A stretch of 64,000 bases of DNA from assembly GCF_013116825.1 (NCBI RefSeq), contig NZ_JABFNS010000031.1:1-64000 (forward strand), given 5' to 3'. Made by a program: the position numbers and the translations under genes. The DNA is from Myxococcus xanthus. GTDB taxonomy: Bacteria; Myxococcota; Myxococcia; Myxococcales; Myxococcaceae. The notes under the pieces were generated by a model, which saw only the letters and a list, made by a program, of their open reading frames with translations, was not told the origin of the DNA and ran no database searches. Below, piece after piece: positions 26,595-35,148 of this stretch; position 1 is the first letter of the stretch; every line of letters begins with the position of its first letter.

Positions 26595-26624
26595 AACCGT
26601 GATGAAGAGGCGAGGCGCTCATGA
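26595..26624 (+). repeat. 30-bp perfect direct repeat, copy 1
   Basis: Identical to 28019-28048. It begins AACCGTGATGAAGAGG and ends GCGCTCATGA. The copies bracket 1.4 kb containing the IS3-type remnant, the DUSAM gene and a hypothetical gene, which suggests a recombination or insertion boundary. Confidence 0.85.
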
Positions 26625-26666
26625 AGCGGAACCTGTCAACGCGAGTGAGACAGTGAGTTCGAGAGA

Positions 26667-26836
26667 TTACTGCGCAGCTTTCAGTGAGGCGGAAAGCCGC
26701 GCGGGGTCGTTTATCCAGACGGAGGTAGCCGGGGCCTTCGGCACGGGAGCACCGCGAAGGAAGCGCTCAGGGTGAGCGGCGTAGGCAGCGGCGAGCACCG
26801 CAGCGCGTGCTACGAGTGCCTGCGCCGCTGCGAGGC
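26667..26836 (-). mobile_element. IS3-family transposase C-terminal remnant
   Basis: The minus-strand frame ending at 26667 encodes, over its last ~55 residues, a stretch containing AAVLAAAYAAHPERFLRGAP and ATSVWINDP. This closely resembles the C-terminal tail of IS3-family OrfB transposases (AYxxHPERF ... P ... WINPP). No integrase core precedes it, so only the tail remains. It is not a functional gene but shows that mobile DNA took part in building this block. Confidence 0.55.
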
Positions 26837-26893
26837 CCAAGAAGAGCGGCCCGTGTCGATGTGCAAGCCCGGAAGAAAGACGCGGAGGAAGTA

Positions 26894-27268
26894 ATGGACG
26901 ACAGCCCCGACTGGGACCCGGTGCGCGCCCTCGCACATGGCGTGTTGAACCAAGGCATCCCGCTGGAGTTGACGGATGACGTGCGGAGCTTGCTTCGGCG
27001 CACTGCGCGAGAAGTCGCCATCAGCGACGCGGACACCGCGCTACAGACCGAGGCAGGCGCAACAGAACTTCTGCGAGAAGCCATGCACCGAATCAAGGAT
27101 GGCTCCTGGCGCCTGATGCGTGCGCTTCACCGCATGTACCAGCACAAGCGCGCGGGTGACTTCGACAGCGCCCGCCAAGAAATGCGGGAGGTGCTCGCCG
27201 AAGAAGTGGTGCCCTTCTACCGCGACGTTGCAGCCGGGCAGCTCGAAGACCTCGACGACGAGTCGTAA
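26894..27268 (+). CDS. DUSAM domain protein
   Basis: 124 residues from the ATG at 26894 with an excellent ribosome-binding site (GGAGGAAGTA). The sequence (SPDWDPVRALAHGVLNQG, PLELTDDVRSLLRRTAREVAIS, ATELLREAMHRIKDGSWRL, MREVLAEEVVPFYRDVAAGQLEDL) fits the DUSAM family (domain of unknown function found in Stigmatella aurantiaca and Myxococcus xanthus) along its whole length. It is all-helical, soluble and has no known role. In myxobacteria these short genes are scattered paralogs, often in variable regions; here it lies between two direct-repeat sets. Confidence 0.85.
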   Translation: MDDSPDWDPVRALAHGVLNQGIPLELTDDVRSLLRRTAREVAISDADTALQTEAGATELLREAMHRIKDGSWRLMRALHRMYQHKRAGDFDSARQEMREVLAEEVVPFYRDVAAGQLEDLDDES

Positions 27269-27393
27269 CGGCGACGGGAGCGAGACTGACGCCGCGCCCC
27301 CGTCGTGCTCAGGAGCCACCGTCAAGGCCGCGCACAACGTCAGCGATGGGAGGACGGGCGCAGTTGCGCAGGCTGTCTTGCATGAGACTCGAG

Positions 27394-27438
27394 TTGGACT
27401 TTAGTTTCGTGCGTGGGAACGGCGCGGCGCGGGCAGCC
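27394..27438 (+). repeat. 45-bp direct repeat, copy 2 (truncated abiEi start)
   Basis: Copy of 25039-25083 with 2 mismatches. With the preceding bases from 27380 it rebuilds an abiEi-type palindrome, then GTG and about eight abiEi codons (MGTARRGQ), after which the sequences diverge. It looks like the leftover 5' end of a second abiE locus or of a duplication. Confidence 0.8.
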
Positions 27439-27465
27439 GATGCGGCTTGGGAGGAGGCAACGCGG

Positions 27466-27837
27466 ATGGCCGTGCTCGCCAAGGGACGACGCAAGCTCCA
27501 CCGGGAAAGCCGCCTCTTCATCTGGTGGGTGGACGCAGAGGATGGAGCGGAAAAAGTCCTGCACGTCATCGCGGACGACAAGCGGTTCCACGTCCTGTAT
27601 CCGCTGGAGCAACCCGCCGAGGAGGGCTTCCTGGCCATCCTCGGCCGGGAGTTTCCGGGACTCCCAGACGCAGGCGGCTGCTGGATTCGAGTGCGAGTCC
27701 CCGCCTGGGACTCCACCGCCGTGGGCCCCGGCTTCGTTCGCTGCCTCATCGACTGGGCGCTGACGCCGGACAAGCCGCTCCTTCGGGTGGATTGGCGCGG
27801 CAAGCCCAATGAAGGCGGCGATACCCCTTCCCATTGA
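27466..27837 (+). CDS. Hypothetical protein (123 aa)
   Basis: Chosen start is the ATG at 27466 because GGGAGGAGG lies 8 nt upstream; the frame continues upward through the repeat copy but without a ribosome-binding site. The protein is basic at its N-terminus (MAVLAKGRRKLHRESRLFIWWV), then has DAEDGAEKVLHVIADDKRFHVLYPL and a C-terminal GGCWIRVRVPAWDSTAVGPGFVRCLIDWAL. It looks like a compact beta-rich soluble domain. I recognise no family. It may be an intact neighbour trapped between the two repeat sets. Confidence 0.6.
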   Translation: MAVLAKGRRKLHRESRLFIWWVDAEDGAEKVLHVIADDKRFHVLYPLEQPAEEGFLAILGREFPGLPDAGGCWIRVRVPAWDSTAVGPGFVRCLIDWALTPDKPLLRVDWRGKPNEGGDTPSH

Positions 27838-28018
27838 CCTGCCGGACATCAACGCGGCGATGACCTCGACATCGTGATGCGTGGATGGAGCTCGGGCCTG
27901 CGCCTCCAACGGCTCGGGCTCAACACGGAGGCCACGGAAATTCTCGACGTGGCGACTGCCTGGTCAGCCCACCCGGCCCCGTTTTAGCCCCGGCATCCTG
28001 GCGCGCGATTGATGCTGA

Positions 28019-28048
28019 AACCGTGATGAAGAGGCGAGGCGCTCATGA
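28019..28048 (+). repeat. 30-bp perfect direct repeat, copy 2
   Basis: Second copy of 26595-26624. It lies in the 271-bp region (27838-28108) before the vWA gene, where no intact gene is seen. It marks the right edge of the first foreign block. Confidence 0.85.
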
Positions 28049-28108
28049 CGTTCGCTACGAGCGCTCTCTGGAAGATGGCCACCTCTTGTTCCTCCGAGGT
28101 GGCCCACG

Positions 28109-30199
28109 ATGCATTCCGTCGCTCGCAGTGTGCTGTGCGTCTTCCTGCTGCTGTTCGCACTTCCCGCGCTGGCTCAGTCCGATGCCGGCACGAATCCAAA
28201 CACCAGCACCCTCATTGGGACGGTCCTCAACACGCATCAACGCCGTCCCATTGCCAATGTCATCGTGACCGCGAGTTCGCCCAACCTGCAGGGGGAATTG
28301 ACGACCTCGACAGATGCCCAGGGCAGCTACCGAATCCCTCAACTCCCACCGGGCGACTACACGCTGACGTTCGAGAAGGAAGGGTTCAAGCCCTACAGAC
28401 GCTCGGCCATCCAACTGCGCCTCAACCGGACCACCCGGGTCGACGTGGAACTCCTCGCCGCTGCATCGGAGGAGCCGGTACATGTCATCGGAACCCCTCC
28501 GACCATCGACGTGGGCTCCACGACCATGGGCGTGAACATCGACCAGGAGTTCATCAAGCGCATCGCCGTCGCCCGTCCGGGAGGCAAGGGCGGCGCTACC
28601 CGCTCCTACGAAAGCCTGGCAGAGCGCCCCACCAGCGCCCACCCAGGCGTCGCCATCAACGGCCCACCGTCCTCCATCCTGCCCTCGCAGTCCCTGAGCC
28701 GTCCGGCGCCCCCGATGCCTCCGAGCGCGCCCCGGTTCGCCCGCAGAGATGCCGAGCCTCCCGCGTCCGTCTCTCCCTTCCACATGTACTTCCAGGGGTA
28801 CGGCGTCAATCCCACCATCAACACGGAGGAGGAGCGCTTCTCCACCTTCTCCGTCGACACGGATTCCGCGTCGTACACGCTGACGCGGGCCTACCTGGAG
28901 CGCGGCGACCTTCCCAACGAACAGGCCGTCCGCGTGGAGGAGTTCGTCAACACCTTCGACTACGGCTACGCGCACCAGGGCAGCGCGCCCTTCAGCGTCC
29001 AGGTGGAAGGCTTCCCGTCTCCCGTTCGCAAGGGCTACCACGTGGTCCACGTCGGCGTGAAAGCGCGAGAGGTCAGCCGCCCGCAGCGCAAGCCGAGCCA
29101 CCTCGTCTTCGTCATCGACGTGTCCGGCTCCATGAACCTGGAGAACCGGCTGGGCCTGGTGAAGCGCGCACTGCACCTGCTCGTGAACGAGCTGGATGAG
29201 CGCGACCAGGTCTCCATCGTCGTGTACGGCTCCACCGCGCGCCTGGTAATGGAGCCCACCAGCGCCGTGCACGCACACATCATCCGCGCCGCCATCGACA
29301 GCCTGCACACCGAAGGCTCCACCAACGCCCAGGCGGGCCTGGAGATGGGCTATTCGCTCGCGGCCTCCCACCTCGTGGAGGGCGGCATCAACCGCGTCAT
29401 CCTCTGCTCGGACGGCGTGGCCAACACCGGGCTCACGGATGCCAACAGCATCTGGGAGCGCATCCGTTCGCGCGCGGCGAAGGGCATCACCCTGTCCACC
29501 GTCGGCTTCGGCATGGGCAACTACAACGACGTGTTGATGGAGCGCCTGTCCCAGGTGGGTGAGGGCAACTACGCCTACGTGGACCGGATTGAAGAGGCGC
29601 ACCGCATCTTCGTGCGCAACCTCACCGGCACGCTCCAGGTGGTGGCCAAGGACGTGAAGCTCCAGATGGAGTTCAACCCGAAGGCCGTGTCCCACTACCG
29701 CCTGCTCGGCTACGAGAACCGCATGCTCACCAAGGAGCAGTTCGCCGATGACCGCGTGGACGCGGGTGAAATCGGCGCGGGCCACGCCGTCACCGCGCTC
29801 TACGAGGTGAAGCTCACCGAGCCCTCCGCGTCCTTCGGCACGCTGCGCATCCGCTACAAGGCGCCGGAGGGTGGGGACTCGAAGCTCATCGAGAAGCCGC
29901 TGCCGTCGAGCGTCCTCCGTCCCGCCTACGGCCGCGCCACACCGCCCACGCGGCTGTCCTATGTGGCCGCCGCCTTCGCCGAGAAGCTGCGCGGTTCCTA
30001 CTGGGTGCGCCCGCTGACCTATGACGCCCTGCTCTCCCTCTGGGAGGAAGTCGGCCAGCCGCTGAAGGCCCGCGAGGACGTGGCGGAGCTGGGCGCCCTC
30101 ATCCAGAAGGCCCGCGCCCTGGACCACCGCGAAGACCGCTTCGAGGCCTTCGCGCCCGTGAGCACCATGGACTTCGACCGCGTGCCCACCCTGCCCTGA
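28109..30199 (+). CDS. Secreted vWA-domain protein with N-terminal carboxypeptidase-like regulatory domain
   Basis: 696 residues. Signal peptide (SVLCVFLLLFALPALAQS, cleavage near residue 23). Residues ~30-115 form a beta-sandwich of the CarboxypepD_reg type (GTVLNTHQRRPIANVIVTASS ... PPGDYTLTFEKEGF). A Pro-rich linker follows, then an N-terminal YfbK-like segment (FSTFSVDTDSASYTLTRAYL). The vWA domain from about residue 330 has a full MIDAS (FVIDVSGSMN, later T and D positions in LHTEGSTNAQAG and ILCSDGVANTG). The C-terminus matches the DUF3520-like end of E. coli YfbK. It is probably an envelope adhesion or scaffold protein; its role near the EPS genes is unknown. Confidence 0.88.
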   Translation: MHSVARSVLCVFLLLFALPALAQSDAGTNPNTSTLIGTVLNTHQRRPIANVIVTASSPNLQGELTTSTDAQGSYRIPQLPPGDYTLTFEKEGFKPYRRSAIQLRLNRTTRVDVELLAAASEEPVHVIGTPPTIDVGSTTMGVNIDQEFIKRIAVARPGGKGGATRSYESLAERPTSAHPGVAINGPPSSILPSQSLSRPAPPMPPSAPRFARRDAEPPASVSPFHMYFQGYGVNPTINTEEERFSTFSVDTDSASYTLTRAYLERGDLPNEQAVRVEEFVNTFDYGYAHQGSAPFSVQVEGFPSPVRKGYHVVHVGVKAREVSRPQRKPSHLVFVIDVSGSMNLENRLGLVKRALHLLVNELDERDQVSIVVYGSTARLVMEPTSAVHAHIIRAAIDSLHTEGSTNAQAGLEMGYSLAASHLVEGGINRVILCSDGVANTGLTDANSIWERIRSRAAKGITLSTVGFGMGNYNDVLMERLSQVGEGNYAYVDRIEEAHRIFVRNLTGTLQVVAKDVKLQMEFNPKAVSHYRLLGYENRMLTKEQFADDRVDAGEIGAGHAVTALYEVKLTEPSASFGTLRIRYKAPEGGDSKLIEKPLPSSVLRPAYGRATPPTRLSYVAAAFAEKLRGSYWVRPLTYDALLSLWEEVGQPLKAREDVAELGALIQKARALDHREDRFEAFAPVSTMDFDRVPTLP

Positions 30200-30272
30200 G
30201 CCCCGCGCCCGCGCCTGGCGTGATGCCCCGCCATGCCGGGGCACTTCCGCCAGGCGCGAGCGCAAGCTCCCG

Positions 30273-31652
30273 TCAGGGCGCCGTGTCCAGCCCCGCCGCG
30301 AAGAGCACCGAGGCCTCAGCGAGCTTCACCGTCTCCTGCTGCTTCAGGTGAAGCACACGCATGTCCTTGAGCGAGCGGAACGCGTCCAGCAACTCCAGGA
30401 TGCCTCCGCGCCCCTCGCGGTAGGCGTCCTCGGCCATCCGGCGCACCGTGGGCAGCCGCTCCACCACGTCGTGCTCCAGCCGCTCCAACGCGCCCTTGCG
30501 GCCCTCCAGGACGGCGTGAGCCCGGGACAGCTCCGCGCGGGCCTCGGCCAGCTCCGCTTCCAATGCGCGGGCCTCGGCCTGCATCTCCGCGGACGCGCGG
30601 GCGACGGCGCCCTGGTTCCGGTCGAAGAGCGGCAATGGCAGTCCCACGCCCACCAGGGCGATGGTGCTCTGCTCGTTCCGGGTGAACATGACACCCGCCG
30701 CCACGGACGGCACCGGCAGCCGCTCCCGGCGGGCCACGTCCAGACCGCCGCGCGCCACGGCCTGCCGCGCGCGCGCCGCCACCAGTGACGGACGGCGCTG
30801 CTGAGCGGACTCCCACAGGAGTGGCAGGTCCGGCAGGGACTCGGTGGTCCGCAGCGAGCCCTGCGCCTTCGGGTGCCACCCTTCCATGCCGAGCAAAGCG
30901 GCCAGCCGTCCGGAGGCGTCGGCCACGTTGACGCGAGCGTTCAACACCTCCACCTCCAGCGCGCGGCTCTCCACCTCGATGCGCTCCACGTCATACCGGC
31001 TGGAGTCACCCGCCGCCGCCCGGCCCTTCACCACCTTCTCCACGCGCCCCAGGTCCACCGCCGTCTCCTCCAGCACGCGCAGCTCCTCCTGGTTCGCCAG
31101 CAGCGCCGCGAAGGCCTCGCGCACGGCCAGCGCTCGCTCCGCCAGTGCGGCTTTCACGCGCGCCTGCTCGGCGGACACGTTGCGCTCCGCCAGCTCACGG
31201 CGCACGCCGCGCTGCCCGAAAATCATCAGGGGCTGCTCCAGCGACAGCTCGTGCACCACCGACGAACCGGTGTTCACGCCCGCGGCCAGGAGCTGCGTGC
31301 CGTAGCTGAACGATGGGTTGGGCAGGATGCTCGCCTCGACGCGGTCCGCCGCCGCCACGTCAATGCGCGAGCGCTCCGCTACGGCCCACGGGCTGCGCTC
31401 GACCAACAGCGACAGCGCCTGCTCCAGCGTGACGTGCTCCGGAGGCGCCACCTCGGTCCGCTTCTGCTCCTGCGTGAGTGAGTCCCGCGGAGCATCGGAC
31501 CGCGTCTGCGCGAGCAGGAGTCGGGCCGGCGGGGTATCCGACCGGTTCTGCGCCAGCGCGAATCGACCTGGAGGCGGCGTATCGGCCTGCACGGCCCTGG
31601 CAGGCCCGCCCATCAACAGACACAGCACACACCATGCGGTGAAGTGCCTCAT
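30273..31652 (-). CDS. Outer-membrane efflux protein, TolC/CzcC family
   Basis: 459 residues from the ATG at 31652 (GGAGGTGA upstream). Signal peptide (FTAWCVLCLLMGGPARA), then an unusual segment of three imperfect 14-residue repeats (LAQNRSDTPP and variants). Two halves of TolC-type coiled coil follow, including PNPSFSYGTQLL, SLEQPLMIFGQRG, VGLPLPLFDRNQG and YREGRGGILELLDAFRSLKD. It is the outer-membrane duct of the tripartite metal or drug exporter whose pump and adaptor lie upstream on the same strand. A 301-bp gap separates it from the pump gene, long for an operon, so it may have its own promoter. Confidence 0.9.
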   Translation of the reverse strand: MRHFTAWCVLCLLMGGPARAVQADTPPPGRFALAQNRSDTPPARLLLAQTRSDAPRDSLTQEQKRTEVAPPEHVTLEQALSLLVERSPWAVAERSRIDVAAADRVEASILPNPSFSYGTQLLAAGVNTGSSVVHELSLEQPLMIFGQRGVRRELAERNVSAEQARVKAALAERALAVREAFAALLANQEELRVLEETAVDLGRVEKVVKGRAAAGDSSRYDVERIEVESRALEVEVLNARVNVADASGRLAALLGMEGWHPKAQGSLRTTESLPDLPLLWESAQQRRPSLVAARARQAVARGGLDVARRERLPVPSVAAGVMFTRNEQSTIALVGVGLPLPLFDRNQGAVARASAEMQAEARALEAELAEARAELSRAHAVLEGRKGALERLEHDVVERLPTVRRMAEDAYREGRGGILELLDAFRSLKDMRVLHLKQQETVKLAEASVLFAAGLDTAP

Positions 31653-31953
31653 TCCGTCACCTCCGCCTCGCCCTGAGCACCTTCCGACACCAACGACAGC
31701 CATGGAACTTCCTCTGTGCTGAGACCTCGCCTGGCACCACATGGCTCCGTCTCCGGCACCGCCCAGTGGGCGCGCACCGGCATGAAGCGCTTCAAGCCAC
31801 CGTTCGCTGAACGCACACCACTTCGCAGAACGGGTCCAAGGACGGTGTCGCGCCGCAGAGCATCGATGCTCCAGCGATGCCGGGCCTTTCGGCCCGCCAT
31901 GCCGCGCCGTGCACCACCAGGAGACCTCCGCACTCTCGTCCCAATGAAGCGCC
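31653..31953. other. Gap between RND pump gene and outer-membrane efflux gene
   Basis: 301 bp. No supported gene; frames here are low-complexity continuations of the flanking genes. The left end carries the ribosome-binding site of the CzcC-like gene (minus strand). Confidence 0.4.
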
Positions 31954-34900
31954 TCACGCCGCCACCCCCGCGGTGCCCTGCTCCGGGCCGTGCCCCTTGG
32001 AACCCAGGTGCCCCACGCCGGAGTCCAGGTCCTCGTCCTCGTCGTCCCGCGAGCCCGTGGAGGCGGCATGCTTCCCCACGATGACGGAGTAGAAGGCCGG
32101 CAACGCGAACAGCGACACCAGCACCGCCGTCACCAGTCCGCCAATGATGACCACCGCGAAGGGCCGCTGCGTCTCGCTGCCAGCTCCGCTGGAGAGCGCC
32201 GCCGGCATCAACCCCAGCATCGCCAGCAGCGCCGTCATCAACACCGCGCGGAAGCGACTGGCCGCGCCCGCCGGCAGCGCCGTCTCCAACGCCTCACCCG
32301 CCTTCCGTCGGTCATCCACCGCGCTCACCACCAGCAACGACGCCAGGCACACCTGCCCCAGCAGCGTGATGAAGCCCACCGCCGCGCTCACCGACAACGG
32401 GATGCCCGTGACGGCCAGCGCCAGCACGCCGCCGCACATCGCGAAGGGCGCCCCCGCCAGCACCGCGCTCGCGCTCCGCATGGAGCCCAGCGCCGCGTAG
32501 AGCAACGCGAACACCACCAGGAAGGAGATGGGCACGATGACCGCCAGCCGACCCAGCGCGCGCTCCTGGTTCTCGAACTCGCCGCCCCACTTGAGGAACG
32601 TGCCCTCCGGCACCGTCACCTCGCGCTCCACGGTGGCCATGGCCTCCTGGATGGTGGAGCCCATGTCGCGCCCCTCCACGTTGAACTTCAGCGCCAGGGT
32701 GCGGCTGTTCGCCTCGCGGTTGATGCTCGCGCGGCCCAGCGCCTTCTCCAGCCGCGCCACCTCGCGCAGCGGGACATGGCCTCCGCTGGCCGTGGGCACC
32801 AGGATGCCGCCGATGCGCGCCTCGTCGTCACGCTCCGTGCCCGGCAGGATGACGCGCACCGGGACGGGACGCTCCTGCTCCCACAGCTCCGTCACCACCC
32901 GGCCACCCAGGGCCGTCTCCACCAGGTCCTGCGCGGTGGACACGTCGATGCCGGCACGCGCCAGCGCGGGACGGTCCAGCACCACCTGGAGCTGCGGCAC
33001 GCTGGAGTCTCGGTAGAGCCCCAGGTCCACCACGCCTTCCACGTTCTGCAGCGACGTGACGGCCTGCTCCAGCGTGCCGCGCATGGCCGCCAGGTCCGTG
33101 CCGAAAATCTTCAGCACCACCTTGCCGCGCACGCCGCTGATGGCCTCCTCCACGCTGTCCTTGATGGGCTGCGAGAAGTTGAAGCTGACGCCCGGAATCT
33201 CCAGCAGCGAGGCGCGCATCTCCCGCACCAGCCGCTCCTTGTCCCAGCCCTTGCGCCACGTCTCCTCGGGCGTGAAGCGGACGAACGTCTTGCCCATGTT
33301 GACGGCCTCGTTGTCCGTGCCGTCCTCCGGGCGGCCCTGCTCGACGAGCACCTCCTTCACCTCGGGGAAGTCCAGCAGCCTGCGCCGCACCTCCAGGAGG
33401 AGGTCCGCGCCCTTGCCCAGGGAGATGCTGGCCGGCATCTCCACGAAGATGTTGATGTCGCCCTCGTCCAGCTCCGGCAGGAACTCACTGCCCACCCGCG
33501 AGCCCACCGCGCCGGTGAAGAGCACCAGCGCCACCATGCTCGCGAACACCAGCGGCTTGCGCGGCATCAGCCACGTCACCGCGCGGCCGTAGCCTTCCCG
33601 CAGGGTGGTGAGCAGCTTCGGCTCCTTCACCTCCGCGTCCTTCGGCCGCAGCAACAGCGCGCACAGCGCGGGCACCACCGTCAGCGCGAAGACGAGCGCG
33701 CCCACCAGCGCGAAGCTGTACGTCAGCGACAGCGGCCGGAAGATGCGGCCCTCCACGCGCTCCAGGGTAAAGACGGGGATGAGCGCGGCGATGATGATGG
33801 CCATCGCGAAGAACGTCGGCCGCGCCACGTCCAGCGCCGAGCGCAGGATGAGCCCCAGCATCTCCTTGCGCCGCCGGGGCCGCTGCACCCCCGCCTCGTG
33901 CAGCACGTTCTCCACCAGCACCACCGCGCCATCCACCAGGATGCCGAAGTCGATGGCCCCCATGGAGATGAGGTTCGCGGGCAGGCCCACCATCTTCAGG
34001 CCGATGAAGGCCGTCAGCAGCGCCAGGGGGATGACGGACGCGACGATGAGCGAGCAGCGCAGGCTGCGCAGGAACAGCCACGCCACCGCCACCACCAGCA
34101 GCGCGCCGTGCAGCAGGTTGTGGTGCACCGTGGACAGCGTGTGCCCCACCAGGTCGTTCCGGTCGTAGAAGGGCTCGATGCGCATGCCCTTGGGCAGCAC
34201 CCGCGAGTTCAGCTCCTCCACCTTGGCGTGCACGCCCTCCAGCACCGTGCTGGGGTTCTCTCCCCGGCGCAGCAGGACGACGCCTTCGGTGACGTCCATG
34301 TCCAGGTTGTGGCTCACCGACCCGCGACGCGGCGTGTGCGACGCCACCACCCGCGCCACGTCGCCCACCGTCACCGGCGTGCCGTCCTCGCTCTTGAGGA
34401 CGATGCTCTGCACGTCCTGCGCGCCGCGCAGGTAGCCGACGCCGCGGATGAGCAGTTCCTGGTCGCCCTGGCGCAGGAAGCCGCCGCCCACGTTGCGGTT
34501 GGAGCGCTCCAGCGCCTCGGTGACGTCCGCCAGCGTCAACTCGTGCGCGAGCAGCCGCGACGGGTCCACCTGGACGTGGAACTCCTTGAGGAAGCCGCCC
34601 AGGCTGAGCACGTCCGCCACGCCGGGCACCTGGCGCAGGTGCCGCGCGATGTTCCACTCCATCTCCGAGCGCGTCTCGGTGAGGGTGTGCCGGTCGCTCA
34701 GCACGCGGAACTGGTAGATTTTGCCCAGCGGCGTGGCCTCGGGCGCCAGCCGCACGTCCGCGCCGTCCGGCGTGTCCGCGTTGGACATGCGCTCCCCGAC
34801 GATGGTGCGCGCCTTGAACGGGTCCACGCCGTCATCGAAGGTGAGGAAGATGAGCGACAGCCCGAAGAGGCTCTCGCTGCGCATCTGCACCATGCCCGGC

Positions 34901-35127
34901 GTGCCGTTGAGCACGCGCTCCAGGGGCACCGTCACCTGCCGCTCGATTTCCTCGGGCGCCAGCCCGGGCATCTGCGCGATGACATTCACTTGGAGGTTGG
35001 TGACATCCGGAAACGCCTCCACGGGCGTTTCGAGATAGGCCTTCACACCGAAGAGGCCGATGCCCAGCGTCAGCAGCAGGACGGGCAGGCGGCTTCGGAC
35101 ACAGAACGCGATGAGTGCTCGCAGCAT
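31954..35127 (-). CDS. CzcA-type heavy-metal RND efflux pump
   Basis: 1057 residues, normal for HME-RND pumps. Twelve membrane helices are expected: one at the N-terminus (LPVLLLTLGIGLFGVKAY), a block from ~340-530, and a block from ~860-1035. Family features include GLAPEEIERQVTVPLE, the TM4 region AIDFGILVDGAVVLVEN with its D-F-G ... D pair used in proton relay by metal pumps, and LPELDEGDINIFVEMP. It should export a divalent or monovalent metal ion from periplasm or cytoplasm; the ion cannot be named. It ends in an acidic, Gly-rich tail and starts 21 bp after the adaptor gene. Confidence 0.93.
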   Translation of the reverse strand: MLRALIAFCVRSRLPVLLLTLGIGLFGVKAYLETPVEAFPDVTNLQVNVIAQMPGLAPEEIERQVTVPLERVLNGTPGMVQMRSESLFGLSLIFLTFDDGVDPFKARTIVGERMSNADTPDGADVRLAPEATPLGKIYQFRVLSDRHTLTETRSEMEWNIARHLRQVPGVADVLSLGGFLKEFHVQVDPSRLLAHELTLADVTEALERSNRNVGGGFLRQGDQELLIRGVGYLRGAQDVQSIVLKSEDGTPVTVGDVARVVASHTPRRGSVSHNLDMDVTEGVVLLRRGENPSTVLEGVHAKVEELNSRVLPKGMRIEPFYDRNDLVGHTLSTVHHNLLHGALLVVAVAWLFLRSLRCSLIVASVIPLALLTAFIGLKMVGLPANLISMGAIDFGILVDGAVVLVENVLHEAGVQRPRRRKEMLGLILRSALDVARPTFFAMAIIIAALIPVFTLERVEGRIFRPLSLTYSFALVGALVFALTVVPALCALLLRPKDAEVKEPKLLTTLREGYGRAVTWLMPRKPLVFASMVALVLFTGAVGSRVGSEFLPELDEGDINIFVEMPASISLGKGADLLLEVRRRLLDFPEVKEVLVEQGRPEDGTDNEAVNMGKTFVRFTPEETWRKGWDKERLVREMRASLLEIPGVSFNFSQPIKDSVEEAISGVRGKVVLKIFGTDLAAMRGTLEQAVTSLQNVEGVVDLGLYRDSSVPQLQVVLDRPALARAGIDVSTAQDLVETALGGRVVTELWEQERPVPVRVILPGTERDDEARIGGILVPTASGGHVPLREVARLEKALGRASINREANSRTLALKFNVEGRDMGSTIQEAMATVEREVTVPEGTFLKWGGEFENQERALGRLAVIVPISFLVVFALLYAALGSMRSASAVLAGAPFAMCGGVLALAVTGIPLSVSAAVGFITLLGQVCLASLLVVSAVDDRRKAGEALETALPAGAASRFRAVLMTALLAMLGLMPAALSSGAGSETQRPFAVVIIGGLVTAVLVSLFALPAFYSVIVGKHAASTGSRDDEDEDLDSGVGHLGSKGHGPEQGTAGVAA

Positions 35128-35148
35128 GGGTGGGTGTCCTCGCCGCGC

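Larger units (their letters stand above)
26545..26893. other. Intergenic region with direct repeat and IS3-type remnant
   Basis: About 350 bp between the AbiEii gene and the DUSAM gene. It holds one copy of a 30-bp direct repeat (26595-26624) and, on the minus strand, the tail of an IS3-type transposase (26667 to about 26836). GCGGAGGAAGTA just before 26894 is the ribosome-binding site of the DUSAM gene. Confidence 0.6.
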
